A DNA stretch of 51,256 nucleotides from positions 1-51,256 of the forward strand of contig JANYJY010000058.1 in NCBI GenBank assembly GCA_025358295.1, given 5' to 3'. Each line of letters opens with the position of its first letter. Position 1 is the first letter of the stretch. The stretch comes from Gammaproteobacteria bacterium (GTDB lineage: Bacteria; Pseudomonadota; Gammaproteobacteria; Steroidobacterales; Steroidobacteraceae). The position numbers and the translations under genes were made by a program. The notes beneath the pieces are model-generated. The model ran no database searches and was not told the DNA's origin. It saw only the letters and a program-made list of their open reading frames with translations. Shown here piece by piece: positions 16,282 through 25,361 of the stretch.

Positions 16282-17322
16282 TTATGTCGCAAAAATCTCT
16301 TTCTGTTGCAGATCGTACTTCATGATACGGCCGTGACGGCCGCCTCGATCGCGCTCGAGCGAGTAGACGTCCCCGAGCGGGCCCTGGCGCTGGCTCAACA
16401 CCGCCTGAATGGCCTGATCGTCCTGCGCGTCGAGCTGCAGATCGGCAATTCTACGATTCGCGCCCAGATGCGAGGCGTTGGTGGCGCCGACGATGATCGC
16501 ACCCACCTGATCCCAATTCAGCACCGCCCGCGACGCCACCGTCGCGATATCGCAGCCGTGTTTGGCGGCAATCCGGCTCAAGACTTCCAGGAGTCGCTGG
16601 AACAACTCCCAGCCGCCGAAGTCGTCGATGATCAATTTGTACTTGGTAAGCGAACGGTTGGTCAGATCGCCCGCCGGCTCGTGCCGCCCCAGCCAGCGTT
16701 CCGACAGAAAGCCGCCGGCAACGGTGCCGTAGCAGATGATCGCAATATGGTGGTTGCGGCATAACTCGATCATGCCGTTTCTTGGGCGCTCATCGAGCAG
16801 GGAGTACTGCGCCTGCATCGAGACCACAGGAATGCCGGCGTCGAGTATCTCTTTCAGATGCGGGACATCGAAATTGGTCACGCCGATGTTGGCGATTTTG
16901 CCCTGGTCGCGCAGTCTCGACAGCGCGCCCGCCGCTTCCACATAGCCGGGAATGGCGTAGTCCCACCAGTGAAATTGCACCAGGTCCAGTCGCTCCTGCC
17001 CGAGGCGCATCAAGGAACGATCGATGGATCGCTCCACGCACGCAAAGTCGACCTCGGCCAGCATTCGAAGATCGGGAATGAACTTCGTATGCACCTGCAC
17101 TTGTGTCGCCAGCTTGGGATACAGAGCGCGAAACCTTCCGATCAAGGCTTCGACGCCGGTGTAGATGTCGGCGCAATCAAAAGTGGTTATTCCGCCTTCG
17201 ACGAACGCCGCCATGTCATGCACGGCTTGTTCCGGATCGATGACGCCATGATCGCCGGCAAGATGCCAGCCGCCTTTGATGACGCGCGATATATTATACC
17301 CGCCGGATAATGTAAATCGCAT
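16282..17322 (-). CDS. Aldo/keto reductase
   Basis: This 346-residue (alpha/beta)8 oxidoreductase uses NAD(P)H. Landmarks are 'ITTFDCADIYTG' with the catalytic Asp and Tyr54, the lysine in 'QVHTKFIP', 'LDLVQFHWWDY' in place of the usual histidine segment, 'IGVTNFDVPHL' and the C-terminal cofactor site 'AIIVGATNASHLGANRRI'. The start ATG at 17322 is chosen because the conserved first strand ('MRFTLSGGYNISRVIKGGWH') begins there; the open frame upstream overlaps the next gene. It is 11 bases downstream of the TIGR04076 gene and 31 bases upstream of the amidohydrolase, consistent with one operon. The substrate is not predictable. Confidence 0.88.
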   Translation of the reverse strand: MRFTLSGGYNISRVIKGGWHLAGDHGVIDPEQAVHDMAAFVEGGITTFDCADIYTGVEALIGRFRALYPKLATQVQVHTKFIPDLRMLAEVDFACVERSIDRSLMRLGQERLDLVQFHWWDYAIPGYVEAAGALSRLRDQGKIANIGVTNFDVPHLKEILDAGIPVVSMQAQYSLLDERPRNGMIELCRNHHIAIICYGTVAGGFLSERWLGRHEPAGDLTNRSLTKYKLIIDDFGGWELFQRLLEVLSRIAAKHGCDIATVASRAVLNWDQVGAIIVGATNASHLGANRRIADLQLDAQDDQAIQAVLSQRQGPLGDVYSLERDRGGRHGRIMKYDLQQKEIFAT

Positions 17323-17333
17323 GGCCACGGCGA

Positions 17334-17720
17334 TTACTTCCGGATCGTCGGGACGGGAGTCGCGGTGGTCGAACTGCGTTCGAAGCGGCGTTTGCCCAGA
17401 CGGGTGATCCTGAATCTGGAAGGACAATGAGGGTCCGGGCATGCGACCTCGGCGTCCGAAGCCATCCAATCGTAGGGGTCCAGCATGCGTTGCTTGGCGG
17501 GCAGCAGCAACATCAATGCCGCCAGTGAATAGATCGAGAATCCTTGATTGGGCGGCAGGTAGAGCATCTCGCCGCGCAACTCGAACCAATCGCCCGGCTT
17601 GGCGCCGCACAGAATTTTCGCACCCGGCGGCGCGATGACTTCCACCCTCAAGTCAAACAGCTCAAAGGATGGAGAATGCAGGTCCGTCCCTTGGGAATCT
17701 TTGGCGTCGTCTTGGCTCAT
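17334..17720 (-). CDS. TIGR04076-family small protein
   Basis: This protein of about 128 residues matches the TIGR04076 pattern: a beta strand 'LRVEVIAPPGAKILCGAKPGDWFELRGEMLYLP', a central 'QGFSIYSLAALMLLLPAKQR' where family members have 'YPYILALRFGG', then 'DWMASDAEVACPDPHCPSRFRITR'. The cysteines in 'VACPDPHCPS' are a possible metal or redox site. The family is common next to aldo/keto reductases and oxidoreductases of the radical-SAM or AKR kind but has no assigned function. The ATG at 17720 is one of several possible starts; 17765 is another. Confidence 0.65.
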   Translation of the reverse strand: MSQDDAKDSQGTDLHSPSFELFDLRVEVIAPPGAKILCGAKPGDWFELRGEMLYLPPNQGFSIYSLAALMLLLPAKQRMLDPYDWMASDAEVACPDPHCPSRFRITRLGKRRFERSSTTATPVPTIRK

Positions 17721-17795
17721 CTGAACGTCATGCTGCGGGAATGGGCTGCGGGCAATCAATAACATGCACGCCGAAGTGCATTGCGTTTGCCGCAA

Positions 17796-18743
17796 TCAGG
17801 GGTCGGTCGAATCACCGGCCGCAATTTCCGGCAAATCAATGACGGCGCCGGACGCCTGCAGATACGTGGTCAGGGCGTTGAGCATGCGCAGCGGCGCCGG
17901 CGGCAGGCGTCTGCCCAGACGGCTGATGAGCTGAACCGCGGCGTCTTGGAAGGTCGTGCTGTCGATGGGCACCGCGGCGAAGTGTCCGCTCTCCACCTCC
18001 TTGCTGACCGCGAGCGCCGGCAAGAGGGTGAAGAACTCCCCTGAACTCAGCAGGCTCTTCATCAGAGTGATGGAATTGGACGTCAAGCTCGGCTGCAGGG
18101 ATACGCGTTCGCTTGATTCGGCTGCCTGCAATAACTGCCGGGTCCTGAATGAGGATTCGGGCAGGCATAGACGATACGGCTTAAGGTCGGCAAGCTTGAG
18201 AAGCTTGTGTGCCGCCAGCGGGTGATCGATCCTCATAATGGCGCAAAGCGGCTGGCGCACCGAGGCCAGCACCCGAATCCGCGGATCGTCCGAGGACTGG
18301 AACACCAAGCCCAGATGAGCATCGTCCTCGGCGACCAGCCGGACAACCTCGTTGGAGGATGCTGACATATGGACATTGACGAACAGCCCGGGATACCTGG
18401 CGTTGAAGCGAATCAGCAAATTCGATAAGGGCTCACCGATGAATCCTTCGCCGATCGCCAGCAGAATGCGCCCGGTGCGCAGCCCCTTGATGTCGGAGAG
18501 CTTGGCATCGAAGGATTCATTCAGCCGCAGCTGCTCCGTGTAATGCTCGACCAGCAGCATCCCGGTCTCCGTCAGCTTGATGGTGCGGCGTCCATGCTCG
18601 ATCAGGCCGACACCGATCTCGGCCTCCAATTGGGAGATTTGCCGGCTTACGGAGGAGACCGCCACGCCGAGATTGTCGGCGGCAGCCCGCATCGAGCCCA
18701 GCTTGGCAGCCTCGTAGAGATAGCGAAGATTCAGCTCCTGCAC
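17796..18743 (-). CDS. LysR-family transcriptional regulator
   Basis: This 315-residue LysR protein has an N-terminal winged helix ('LRYLYEAAKLGSMRAAADNLGVAVSSVSRQISQLEAEIGVGLIEH') and a periplasmic-binding-fold effector domain from about residue 90. It is the first gene of the minus-strand series TIGR04076 - AKR - amidohydrolase - PrnB-like and is separated from it by 75 bases. LysR genes are usually divergent from their target, so this codirectional order is less common; it may control itself and the set downstream. A perfect 7-base inverted repeat lies just ahead of its start (18757-18780) and is a candidate self-operator. Confidence 0.9.
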   Translation of the reverse strand: MQELNLRYLYEAAKLGSMRAAADNLGVAVSSVSRQISQLEAEIGVGLIEHGRRTIKLTETGMLLVEHYTEQLRLNESFDAKLSDIKGLRTGRILLAIGEGFIGEPLSNLLIRFNARYPGLFVNVHMSASSNEVVRLVAEDDAHLGLVFQSSDDPRIRVLASVRQPLCAIMRIDHPLAAHKLLKLADLKPYRLCLPESSFRTRQLLQAAESSERVSLQPSLTSNSITLMKSLLSSGEFFTLLPALAVSKEVESGHFAAVPIDSTTFQDAAVQLISRLGRRLPPAPLRMLNALTTYLQASGAVIDLPEIAAGDSTDP

Positions 18744-18756
18744 GAAACCCTACCCT

Positions 18757-18780
18757 CGTGAACTGCGGGTGCAGTTCGCG
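18757..18780. promoter_or_regulatory. Inverted repeat upstream of the LysR gene
   Basis: GAACTGC-GGGT-GCAGTTC (18760-18777), extended by two more pairs across one T/G mismatch. It lies 14 bases upstream of the LysR ATG and 10 bases after the end of the double DUF885 gene. No T-tract follows on either side, so a regulator site is more likely than an intrinsic terminator. Confidence 0.4.
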
Positions 18781-18789
18781 CAGTATGGC

Positions 18790-21700
18790 CTATCTGCTGC
18801 GTTGAGCCGAAATCCAACCATTGACCCCCTGTTCAAGAATGGTCAGGGGCATGCTGCCGCCCAGCAAAATTTGGTCGTGAAAGGCTTTAAGGTCGAATTT
18901 CGCACCCAGCTCATGCTCTGCTCGCAGCCGAAGTTCGCGGATCTTCAGCTCCCCCAGTTTGTACGACAGGGCTTGACCGGGATAGGCGACATAGCGCTCG
19001 ACTTCGGCAGTAGCCTGGTCGCGCGACATGGACGAATGTTGCATCATCCATTGCACGCCGGTCTCGACGTCCCAGCCCATGGCATGCAAGCCCGTGTCGA
19101 TCACCAAACGGTTCGCCCGCAGGATGGCGTAGTTCAAGTGTCCGTAGTAGTTCCAAGGATCATCGAATAATCCCATCTCGGTGCCCAGCGACTCCGAATA
19201 CAGTGCCCAGCCCTCACCGTAGGCATTGGTGGCGTCGAATCGCCGAAAGGCGGGTAACCCGGCCTGTTCCTGAGCGATCGAGGTCTGAAAATGATGGCCC
19301 GGCAAGCCCTCGTGCAGGGTAAGGGTCATGACATTGAATTTGTCGCTGACGCCCGGCGCATAGGTATTGATCCACAAGATGCCCGGGCGGGAATTGTCGG
19401 CGCCGGCCGCAGAATAGTAGCCGTTGCCCTGCGAGTTCTTCGACGAATCGGGCAACGCACGGATCTGAAATTCGGCGCGCGGCATGACATCGAAGAGCTG
19501 CGGCAGCTTGCCGGAGATGAGTTGCCGGTCCGTCTCGAACGCCGGAATGATCTGCTCGCGAGAGGAGAACTTCAGCGCGCTGTTCACGCGAACCGAGGCG
19601 AAGAATGCCTGCAACGATCCCTTAAAGCCCACCGCGGTCTGCACCTTGGCAAGCTGCGCTTCGATTCGGCTCACCTCCGCGATGCCGATGGCATGGATCT
19701 GCGCCGGGTCGAGGGACATCGTGGTGTGGTAGCGAACGTCATAGCCGTACAGCGCCGGACCGCCCGGAATTTCCCCGAGCCCCACACTGTCGCGCGCATG
19801 CGGCAGGTAGTCGGTCTGCAAGAACCGAAACAGCCGCCGATAGGCCGGTTCAATCACGCCGGCGATTTTGAGTCGATAGGCCGATGCGAGACGCCTGCGT
19901 TCGGCGGGTGTGATGGTCGCCGGGAACATTGTCAGCGGCTGCCAAAACTCGGTTTTCTCCGGCGCCTGGCCAAAATGCGCGCTGAGCTGCGGCAGAATTC
20001 GCCGCACCACCATGCGCGGCAACACCACGCCTGCCTTCAATCCCTCGCGCAGGCGGGCAATCGCATCATCCGTCCAGCGCGCATAGGCATCCGCTCGGGA
20101 AAGAGCATTGTCGTAGTCCACGAGCGTCTTGAACGGATAGTTGCCGGCACCGGCCGCATCCGCCGCAAACGCGGTGTGCAGTCCCTGAAACTGATCGACG
20201 GGCAGCATTCGCCACGTGTCGAACAGGGAACCGGAATAAAATGCTTGAGCGTCGGTCAATTGCTCCCGCAACATGGCCAGGCTGGTCCGATCGGTCGGCG
20301 ACAACGCGGCCGCCGAGTATCCGGCGCAGAGCCGCAAATACTTATCCAGCATCGCCAACGTCTGCGTTCGCCAGGAGTCCCGCAGCGAGTCGTCGAATTG
20401 ACTCTCGTATCGGTCATCGCCGTGGGACAGGGCGATGATGGGATTTAGGCGCAGATACTCCTGCCAATAGTCCTCGAATACCTGGTTGAGCGCGGCGTTT
20501 GCCGATGCCGGCACCGGCTCCTGGGACTTGGCATCGATCCAGGCCGTAACTTTTTGCTCGAGCGCCCACAGCGGTATGTAGCCGCTGCTCAGCGCCAGTT
20601 GATGGTATTCGCGCAAATCGAAGCGCGCTCCCAGCGCCACCCGCGCGCGCTCTCGTTCTGCGACGAACTTGCGCATGCCCACCATGAATGAAGTTGCCTG
20701 TCCCGGCACGGCCAGGTAGCGGTCGACTGCATGGACATTGGTTGCCTCAGGGCTCGGTGTATTGTCGTTCAAATAGCGGATCGCTTGAGCGCGAGTCCAG
20801 TGCTTGTAATGCAGGCCACTGTCGACGACCAAGCGGCTCGCGCGCCACAGCTCCCCGGACAGGAGGCCGAATTCCGAATAAGGATCCTGAAAGAAACCCA
20901 AATCCCTGCCCAAACGCTCGGCATACAGGCCCCACCCTTCGACAAAGGCGCTGTCCTGCCACCACTCATTGACCTTGCGTGATTTCGGGATGGACGGGTC
21001 GACTTGGATGGTCGATATCTGCATGTGATGACCCGGAATGCCCTCGTGATAAAGGAGGTCCTCCAAATCATTGATCGGCATCGCCTGCATGTTGGACAAA
21101 TTCAAATACACGGTGCCCGGGCGGCTGCCGTCGGAGGATCCCGGTTCGTAGAAACCTTCGGGCGAGGACGCCTCCTTGTAGGCGTCGGTTCTCATCACGC
21201 GCAGCGGCAGGGGTGCCGGTGCCTTGAAGGCATCCGTACTTTTCACCTGCATGGCAGCGACGATGCCGCGGGCCTTGGCGAGGTAGGCAGCCCGCCCCGC
21301 GTCGTCATTGCTCTCGTAGTTGCGCGGGTCCGACTTCATCTTGGCCATGAATTCGCGGACCGTGCCCTTGAATCCCACCTTGTCCATGAGCGCCGCAATT
21401 TCTTGCTGCGAGCGGGCAACTTCCGCCAAGCCCATCGCATGAATCTGTGCCGGCGTCATATCCGTCGTCGTGAACTGTCTGATTAGAAACGCATAGAACT
21501 GATCGCCGTCGGGCAGCTGCCAAACGCCGCCGGCGATCGGTGTGCGTGCGCCCTGCGCTTTGAGCAGGCGAATGAGCTGCTCGTAGGCCGGCTGCAACTC
21601 CTGCAGTAAGGCCGCGCGCGCCTCCCCGATCAACTGAGCCTTGCGTTCGGGGGCTAGATTGAGTTGCTCTACCCGTCGCTTGAAGTCGGCCAGAATCGGA

Positions 21701-22356
21701 CCGTCGGCGCCCGAATCATGCGGCGCACCCGTGATCACGTTCTGCGCCCCTTCAATCAGCAAGGGATACACGCTCTTCGGGATGTAGATCCCATGCGCAG
21801 CCTGGGCCCGCATGTGCACGACGAGGTTGTGGATCGCCGGACGCGCTGCGCGGATGCGCCGGACATAGGCCTGTGCGTCGCCCTCCGTCTCCAGGATCTG
21901 CTGTCCGGTCAGAGCACCGGGAATATCGATATGCAGCCCGACAATCTGGTTCAGCGCATAGAAGTGATTACGCCAACGATAGCGATCGAGCAGCAGCCGC
22001 TGCTCATCAAGAAACACCCGATATTGGAGCTGGCCGGCGGGATCGAGCTTCGCATAATCGAATGCGGCCTTCGCCTCGGCTATATAACCGCGGACTCGGG
22101 CCGCGTCGGCGGCCAACGCCGGCTCCGACGTATCGTCCCAACGGTCACTGCCCAATCTGGATCCGGCCTCGGTGGCAATCTGCGGACTGTGAGCCAGGGT
22201 CTGCTGGTACACCGAATCCAAAAAGGCGGCGAAGCGCTGCGACTCATCGTCACCCGCTTCCGCCGGGGCGGCCCAAGCCGCTCCGGAGAGCGCGACCGCC
22301 GCGAGAACGGTGGACAGCGCCATGCCTGCCCACCCTCTGCGACCGGCCCCGCGCAT
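18790..22356 (-). CDS. Double-length exported DUF885 protein (two peptidase-like domains)
   Basis: This 1188-residue protein has a signal peptide ('MALSTVLAAVALSGAAWAAP') and two complete DUF885 domains in tandem, about residues 37-620 and 625-1188. DUF885 proteins are normally about 580-600 residues. Each copy has its own zinc-protease-like motif: 'HEGIPGHHMQ' at residues 437-446 and 'HEGLPGHHFQ' at 1015-1024. Each also keeps its companion segments ('EGWGLYAERLG' and 'EGWALYSESLG', 'DSGLHYKHW' and 'DTGLHAMGW'). Both domains should therefore be active. The family is predicted to be periplasmic or lipoprotein carboxypeptidases; few have been assayed. It starts 4 bases after the stop of the TonB receptor gene, so receptor and peptidase are co-expressed. 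Confidence 0.88.
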   Translation of the reverse strand: MRGAGRRGWAGMALSTVLAAVALSGAAWAAPAEAGDDESQRFAAFLDSVYQQTLAHSPQIATEAGSRLGSDRWDDTSEPALAADAARVRGYIAEAKAAFDYAKLDPAGQLQYRVFLDEQRLLLDRYRWRNHFYALNQIVGLHIDIPGALTGQQILETEGDAQAYVRRIRAARPAIHNLVVHMRAQAAHGIYIPKSVYPLLIEGAQNVITGAPHDSGADGPILADFKRRVEQLNLAPERKAQLIGEARAALLQELQPAYEQLIRLLKAQGARTPIAGGVWQLPDGDQFYAFLIRQFTTTDMTPAQIHAMGLAEVARSQQEIAALMDKVGFKGTVREFMAKMKSDPRNYESNDDAGRAAYLAKARGIVAAMQVKSTDAFKAPAPLPLRVMRTDAYKEASSPEGFYEPGSSDGSRPGTVYLNLSNMQAMPINDLEDLLYHEGIPGHHMQISTIQVDPSIPKSRKVNEWWQDSAFVEGWGLYAERLGRDLGFFQDPYSEFGLLSGELWRASRLVVDSGLHYKHWTRAQAIRYLNDNTPSPEATNVHAVDRYLAVPGQATSFMVGMRKFVAERERARVALGARFDLREYHQLALSSGYIPLWALEQKVTAWIDAKSQEPVPASANAALNQVFEDYWQEYLRLNPIIALSHGDDRYESQFDDSLRDSWRTQTLAMLDKYLRLCAGYSAAALSPTDRTSLAMLREQLTDAQAFYSGSLFDTWRMLPVDQFQGLHTAFAADAAGAGNYPFKTLVDYDNALSRADAYARWTDDAIARLREGLKAGVVLPRMVVRRILPQLSAHFGQAPEKTEFWQPLTMFPATITPAERRRLASAYRLKIAGVIEPAYRRLFRFLQTDYLPHARDSVGLGEIPGGPALYGYDVRYHTTMSLDPAQIHAIGIAEVSRIEAQLAKVQTAVGFKGSLQAFFASVRVNSALKFSSREQIIPAFETDRQLISGKLPQLFDVMPRAEFQIRALPDSSKNSQGNGYYSAAGADNSRPGILWINTYAPGVSDKFNVMTLTLHEGLPGHHFQTSIAQEQAGLPAFRRFDATNAYGEGWALYSESLGTEMGLFDDPWNYYGHLNYAILRANRLVIDTGLHAMGWDVETGVQWMMQHSSMSRDQATAEVERYVAYPGQALSYKLGELKIRELRLRAEHELGAKFDLKAFHDQILLGGSMPLTILEQGVNGWISAQRSR

Positions 22357-22360
22357 CGGC

Positions 22361-24634
22361 TTACTTGGTCCGAACCGTCAGCCTGACACCGATATTGCGG
22401 TACGACGGCTCGAGAAACATGCCGGTTGCAAACGCCTTTTCATAGGCATTGCTGTAGTACTTGCGATTGAACAAGTTCTCGGCGAACGCAGTCACGCTCC
22501 AGTTGTCCCGGATGACGCCGGCGCGCAGATTCCAGACGTTATAGGCGGGCACATCCCAGGGATAGCCGGTGTGAAATTCCGCGTTCTGATCGGGCACGAT
22601 GCCGCCCTTGTAATACCACTCCAAACGCGCGAAGCCGGACACGAAGTCAGAGAACTTATGGTCGTACTCGGTATCGGCGTGCAAGGTCCACTTCGGCGAG
22701 TTCGGCAGCGTGGCGCCGCTCAAGTCACCCTGGGTGCCGAGGCCGGTCTGCGCATCCTTGTAGTCGACATAGTAGGCGCGGTCGTAGCCGGCCCCCGCGC
22801 CAACGGTCAGGCCCGACACCACCAACGCCGTTGCTTCGGCCTCGACGCCGTAGCTGCGCGCCTTGGCAGCGTTGGCCACGCCGGTGATGAAGGACACGCC
22901 ACCGCCGGGAACCGTCTGGCCCACGGCAAAATTGGCTTGGATGTCCTTCCAATCCATGTAGAACACATCGGCGTCGAAGCGCAGGCGCTTGTCCGCCGAT
23001 TCGCTCTTCATTCCGACTTCGTAGTTGGTCAGCGTTTCCGGCTTGTACACATCATTCGGCACGCCGAGGGGCTGCGCCTCGAGACCGCCGGCCTTGAAGC
23101 CGCGCGAAATGGTGGCGTACATATTCGTCTGATCGGTGACCATGTACAGCATGGACACGCGCGGCGAGAAATTGTTGAACGTGGACGTGCCGTTGACGTA
23201 GTTCAACACCGTGGAGCCTGACGTGTTGAAGCTGTCGTTGGTGACCGATTCGTGGGTGTAGCGGGCCCCGACCGTCAAGGACAGCCGCGGATCGATGTGC
23301 CATACGCCCTCGCCGAAGAGAGCCGTGCTGACATCTGAGGTATCCGACAACGAGGAAGTAACCTGGAAGCCGTTGGGCAAGCCGAAGGGATTGTCCGCGC
23401 CCGTGAAGGTGTACTGGGTCGTGTGGCCACTGTCATGCCCGTAGAAAACCCCGCCGGTCCAATCGATCTTGCCGCCGGGCAGCGATTGGATCCTCAGCTC
23501 TTCGCTCAGCGAGGTGCGCTTGATCGACTCGTTCTCATAGAACAGATCCAGGCTGGAGCCGTCGATGTCGCCGCCCTCGAATTCGTTCGAGTACAGATAG
23601 CCGACCACGTTCGTGACGGTGAAGGACTCCGCATTGAACTTGATCCGATTGCTGACGGTGTTGAAGCGCGTGCCGTCGTCCTGCGGGCGGTCGAAATTCA
23701 CCCGCGAGGTGTTGTTCGGATAGAATCCCACGCCATCGGGAATTGCGACGCCGTTATACGGCGGTCCGGCATACAGAACGCTGCCGGAGAAGTCGCCGAG
23801 CACGCCCGAGGGCACGCCGTTGCGCATGCCGACATGCTCGTTCGACACCGTGCCGGTGGTGTCGATGGTCAGCTGTTCATTCGGCGTGTAGCGCACGATG
23901 ACCTTGCCGTAGGTGTACTTGCTGTTGTTGCCGCCGCCGATCAGATTGATGTTCTTGATGTTGCCGTCGCTGGTCTGATCGCGGCCGACCAGGCGCACCG
24001 CCAGCACATTGTCGATGATGGGCAGGTTCAAGATGACATGCGAATCGACGGTGTTGAAACTCGAATACTGCGCGCTGGCTTCCGCGTAGAAGTCGTTCGT
24101 CGGCTGCTTGGTGGTGATATTGATGGCGCCGCCGACGGAGTTGCGTCCGAAGTAGGTGCCCTGAGGACCGCGCAGTACTTCGATCCGGTCGATATCGACG
24201 ATTTCCGGATTGGAGGTGCCTTGCGCCACGTTGAAATCATCGATGTAGAAACCGAAACTGCCTTCCTTGATGTTGCCGTCCGCGCTCAACTGGTCGCTGA
24301 CGCCGCGCAGCGAGAGCTGCTTGCGGTCACGCGTTCCCTGGCTCGTAAAGCTGACGTTCGGAGTCTGCGAGAAATAGCTTTCCACGCCCTGAAAATTCTG
24401 CTGCTCGATGGCGACCGAATTGAACACGGTGAGGCTGATCGGTACGTCTTTCGCATTTTCCTGACGGCGCTGTGCGGTGACGGTGATCTCCTCCAGGGCG
24501 TCGCTCGAAGCGGCGGCGGTGTCCGCTGCGCTCGCCTCGGCGAGGCAGGCAGAGCCGTAGGACGCGGCGAAAGTTGCCGCGGTTCCACACAATATCAGCC
24601 TGATGCGATCACGAGTGTTGAGGGGTCCTGTCAT
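22361..24634 (-). CDS. TonB-dependent outer-membrane receptor
   Basis: This 757-residue receptor has a signal peptide ('LILCGTAATFAASYGSACLA'), a TonB-box region 'EEITVTAQRRQENAKDVPISLTVF', the plug motif 'IDRIEVLRGPQGTYFGRNSVGGAINITTK' and a barrel ending 'NIGVRLTVRTK'. The ATG at 24634 has GGAGA eight bases upstream; the longer frame to 24718 has no such site. The terminal residue is lysine rather than aromatic, although the preceding pattern is barrel-like. It is co-directional and nearly contiguous with the double DUF885 gene and an NTF2-like gene upstream, which points to import of peptides or amino-acid conjugates. Confidence 0.93.
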   Translation of the reverse strand: MTGPLNTRDRIRLILCGTAATFAASYGSACLAEASAADTAAASSDALEEITVTAQRRQENAKDVPISLTVFNSVAIEQQNFQGVESYFSQTPNVSFTSQGTRDRKQLSLRGVSDQLSADGNIKEGSFGFYIDDFNVAQGTSNPEIVDIDRIEVLRGPQGTYFGRNSVGGAINITTKQPTNDFYAEASAQYSSFNTVDSHVILNLPIIDNVLAVRLVGRDQTSDGNIKNINLIGGGNNSKYTYGKVIVRYTPNEQLTIDTTGTVSNEHVGMRNGVPSGVLGDFSGSVLYAGPPYNGVAIPDGVGFYPNNTSRVNFDRPQDDGTRFNTVSNRIKFNAESFTVTNVVGYLYSNEFEGGDIDGSSLDLFYENESIKRTSLSEELRIQSLPGGKIDWTGGVFYGHDSGHTTQYTFTGADNPFGLPNGFQVTSSLSDTSDVSTALFGEGVWHIDPRLSLTVGARYTHESVTNDSFNTSGSTVLNYVNGTSTFNNFSPRVSMLYMVTDQTNMYATISRGFKAGGLEAQPLGVPNDVYKPETLTNYEVGMKSESADKRLRFDADVFYMDWKDIQANFAVGQTVPGGGVSFITGVANAAKARSYGVEAEATALVVSGLTVGAGAGYDRAYYVDYKDAQTGLGTQGDLSGATLPNSPKWTLHADTEYDHKFSDFVSGFARLEWYYKGGIVPDQNAEFHTGYPWDVPAYNVWNLRAGVIRDNWSVTAFAENLFNRKYYSNAYEKAFATGMFLEPSYRNIGVRLTVRTK

Positions 24635-24726
24635 AAAAGTCTCCGATTTCTTAGATATTCGATAGGTCCGCGCAGCAAATGCGCCGCGCCGGACGATTGA
24701 GCCAATTCCCCTGACCAATCAGGCAT

Positions 24727-25224
24727 TCATTTTTTCTTGTCGGAACTGTCCGGTGCCGGATCCGGCACGCTGACAAAATTGATTAACGAGATCTTGCCGT
24801 CTCTGATGGACGCATAGCCCATGACCCGCTCGCGGCTCACCGGCTTGCCGTGCTCGCGGGCGCGCACGAAGTGATGCGTGAATATGCGGTCGCCGTTGGC
24901 GGATGAAAATTCATCGATGAAGGGCAGATCGATCACCACCATCTCGGTGTTCGCCTGAATGACGCGAAAGTGCCTTGCCAGGTCCTCGACGCCCTTGCAG
25001 CGCTCACTGCCGTTGATGACCATCACGGCATCGGCAGTGAAGTAACGGGAGAAGGACTCCGTCGTGAAGCCATCCTTCTGCGTATAGGCCTCATTCCACC
25101 AAACGAACATGGCCACCAGGGGATCGGATTTACCAGGATGCGCCGCCGCGCCCGCGATCGGACTCAGTACCGCCGCCAGGGCTAAGACAAAAGCCGCCCG
25201 GGTGAATAATCGTCTGCGCTGCAT
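24727..25224 (-). CDS. Exported NTF2/SnoaL-like protein
   Basis: This 165-residue protein has a signal peptide ('LFTRAAFVLALAAVLSPIAGAAA') and an NTF2-like cone fold: 'VAMFVWWNEAYTQKDGFTTESFSRYFTADAVMVING' and the closing strand 'MGYASIRDGKISLINFVSV' are typical. The fold serves binding proteins and small enzymes, so no reaction can be given. The ATG at 25224 has GAGGGATTGAG before it. It is 92 bases ahead of the TonB receptor gene on the same strand, probably the first gene of a three-gene operon with the double DUF885 protein. Confidence 0.75.
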   Translation of the reverse strand: MQRRRLFTRAAFVLALAAVLSPIAGAAAHPGKSDPLVAMFVWWNEAYTQKDGFTTESFSRYFTADAVMVINGSERCKGVEDLARHFRVIQANTEMVVIDLPFIDEFSSANGDRIFTHHFVRAREHGKPVSRERVMGYASIRDGKISLINFVSVPDPAPDSSDKKK

Positions 25225-25292
25225 TCTCAATCCCTCGCTCGATGGTTTTTAGCCACGACTGTGCCGAGCGATAATCCAGCCCGGGAACCCTT

Positions 25293-25311
25293 CTTGCAAT
25301 GACATTGCAAG
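25293..25311. promoter_or_regulatory. Perfect 8-base inverted repeat upstream of the NTF2/receptor/peptidase operon
   Basis: CTTGCAAT-GAC-ATTGCAAG, a perfect 19-base palindrome with a 3-base spacer, 69 bases upstream of the NTF2-like ATG. There is no T-run on either side, so an operator for the receptor-peptidase operon is more likely than a terminator. The binding factor is unknown. Confidence 0.5.
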
Positions 25312-25339
25312 GCCGGATCGTTGCCTTCAGCGCAACGAC

Positions 25340-25354
25340 TGTGAATTTTTCACA
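25340..25354. promoter_or_regulatory. TGTGAA-TTT-TTCACA palindrome
   Basis: Perfect 15-base palindrome 7 bases beyond the Na+ symporter stop codon. It resembles half-sites of CRP (TGTGA/TCACA), but with a 5-base instead of 6-base spacer. It may be a weak CRP/FNR-type site for the downstream operon or a short hairpin at the end of the symporter mRNA. Confidence 0.3.
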
Positions 25355-25361
25355 ACAAAGG

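Noticed and set aside
19291-20448. Plus-strand open frame of 385 codons opposite the double DUF885 gene
   Set aside because: The minus strand has a continuous, motif-bearing protein here; this frame is compositional.
23423-24700. Plus-strand open frame of 425 codons opposite the second TonB receptor
   Set aside because: Antisense shadow of a well-supported receptor; no motif and no ribosome site.
25340-25354. CRP site TGTGA-N5-TCACA
   Set aside because: The spacer is 5 rather than 6 bases, which puts the half-sites out of register for CRP; kept only as an unassigned palindrome.
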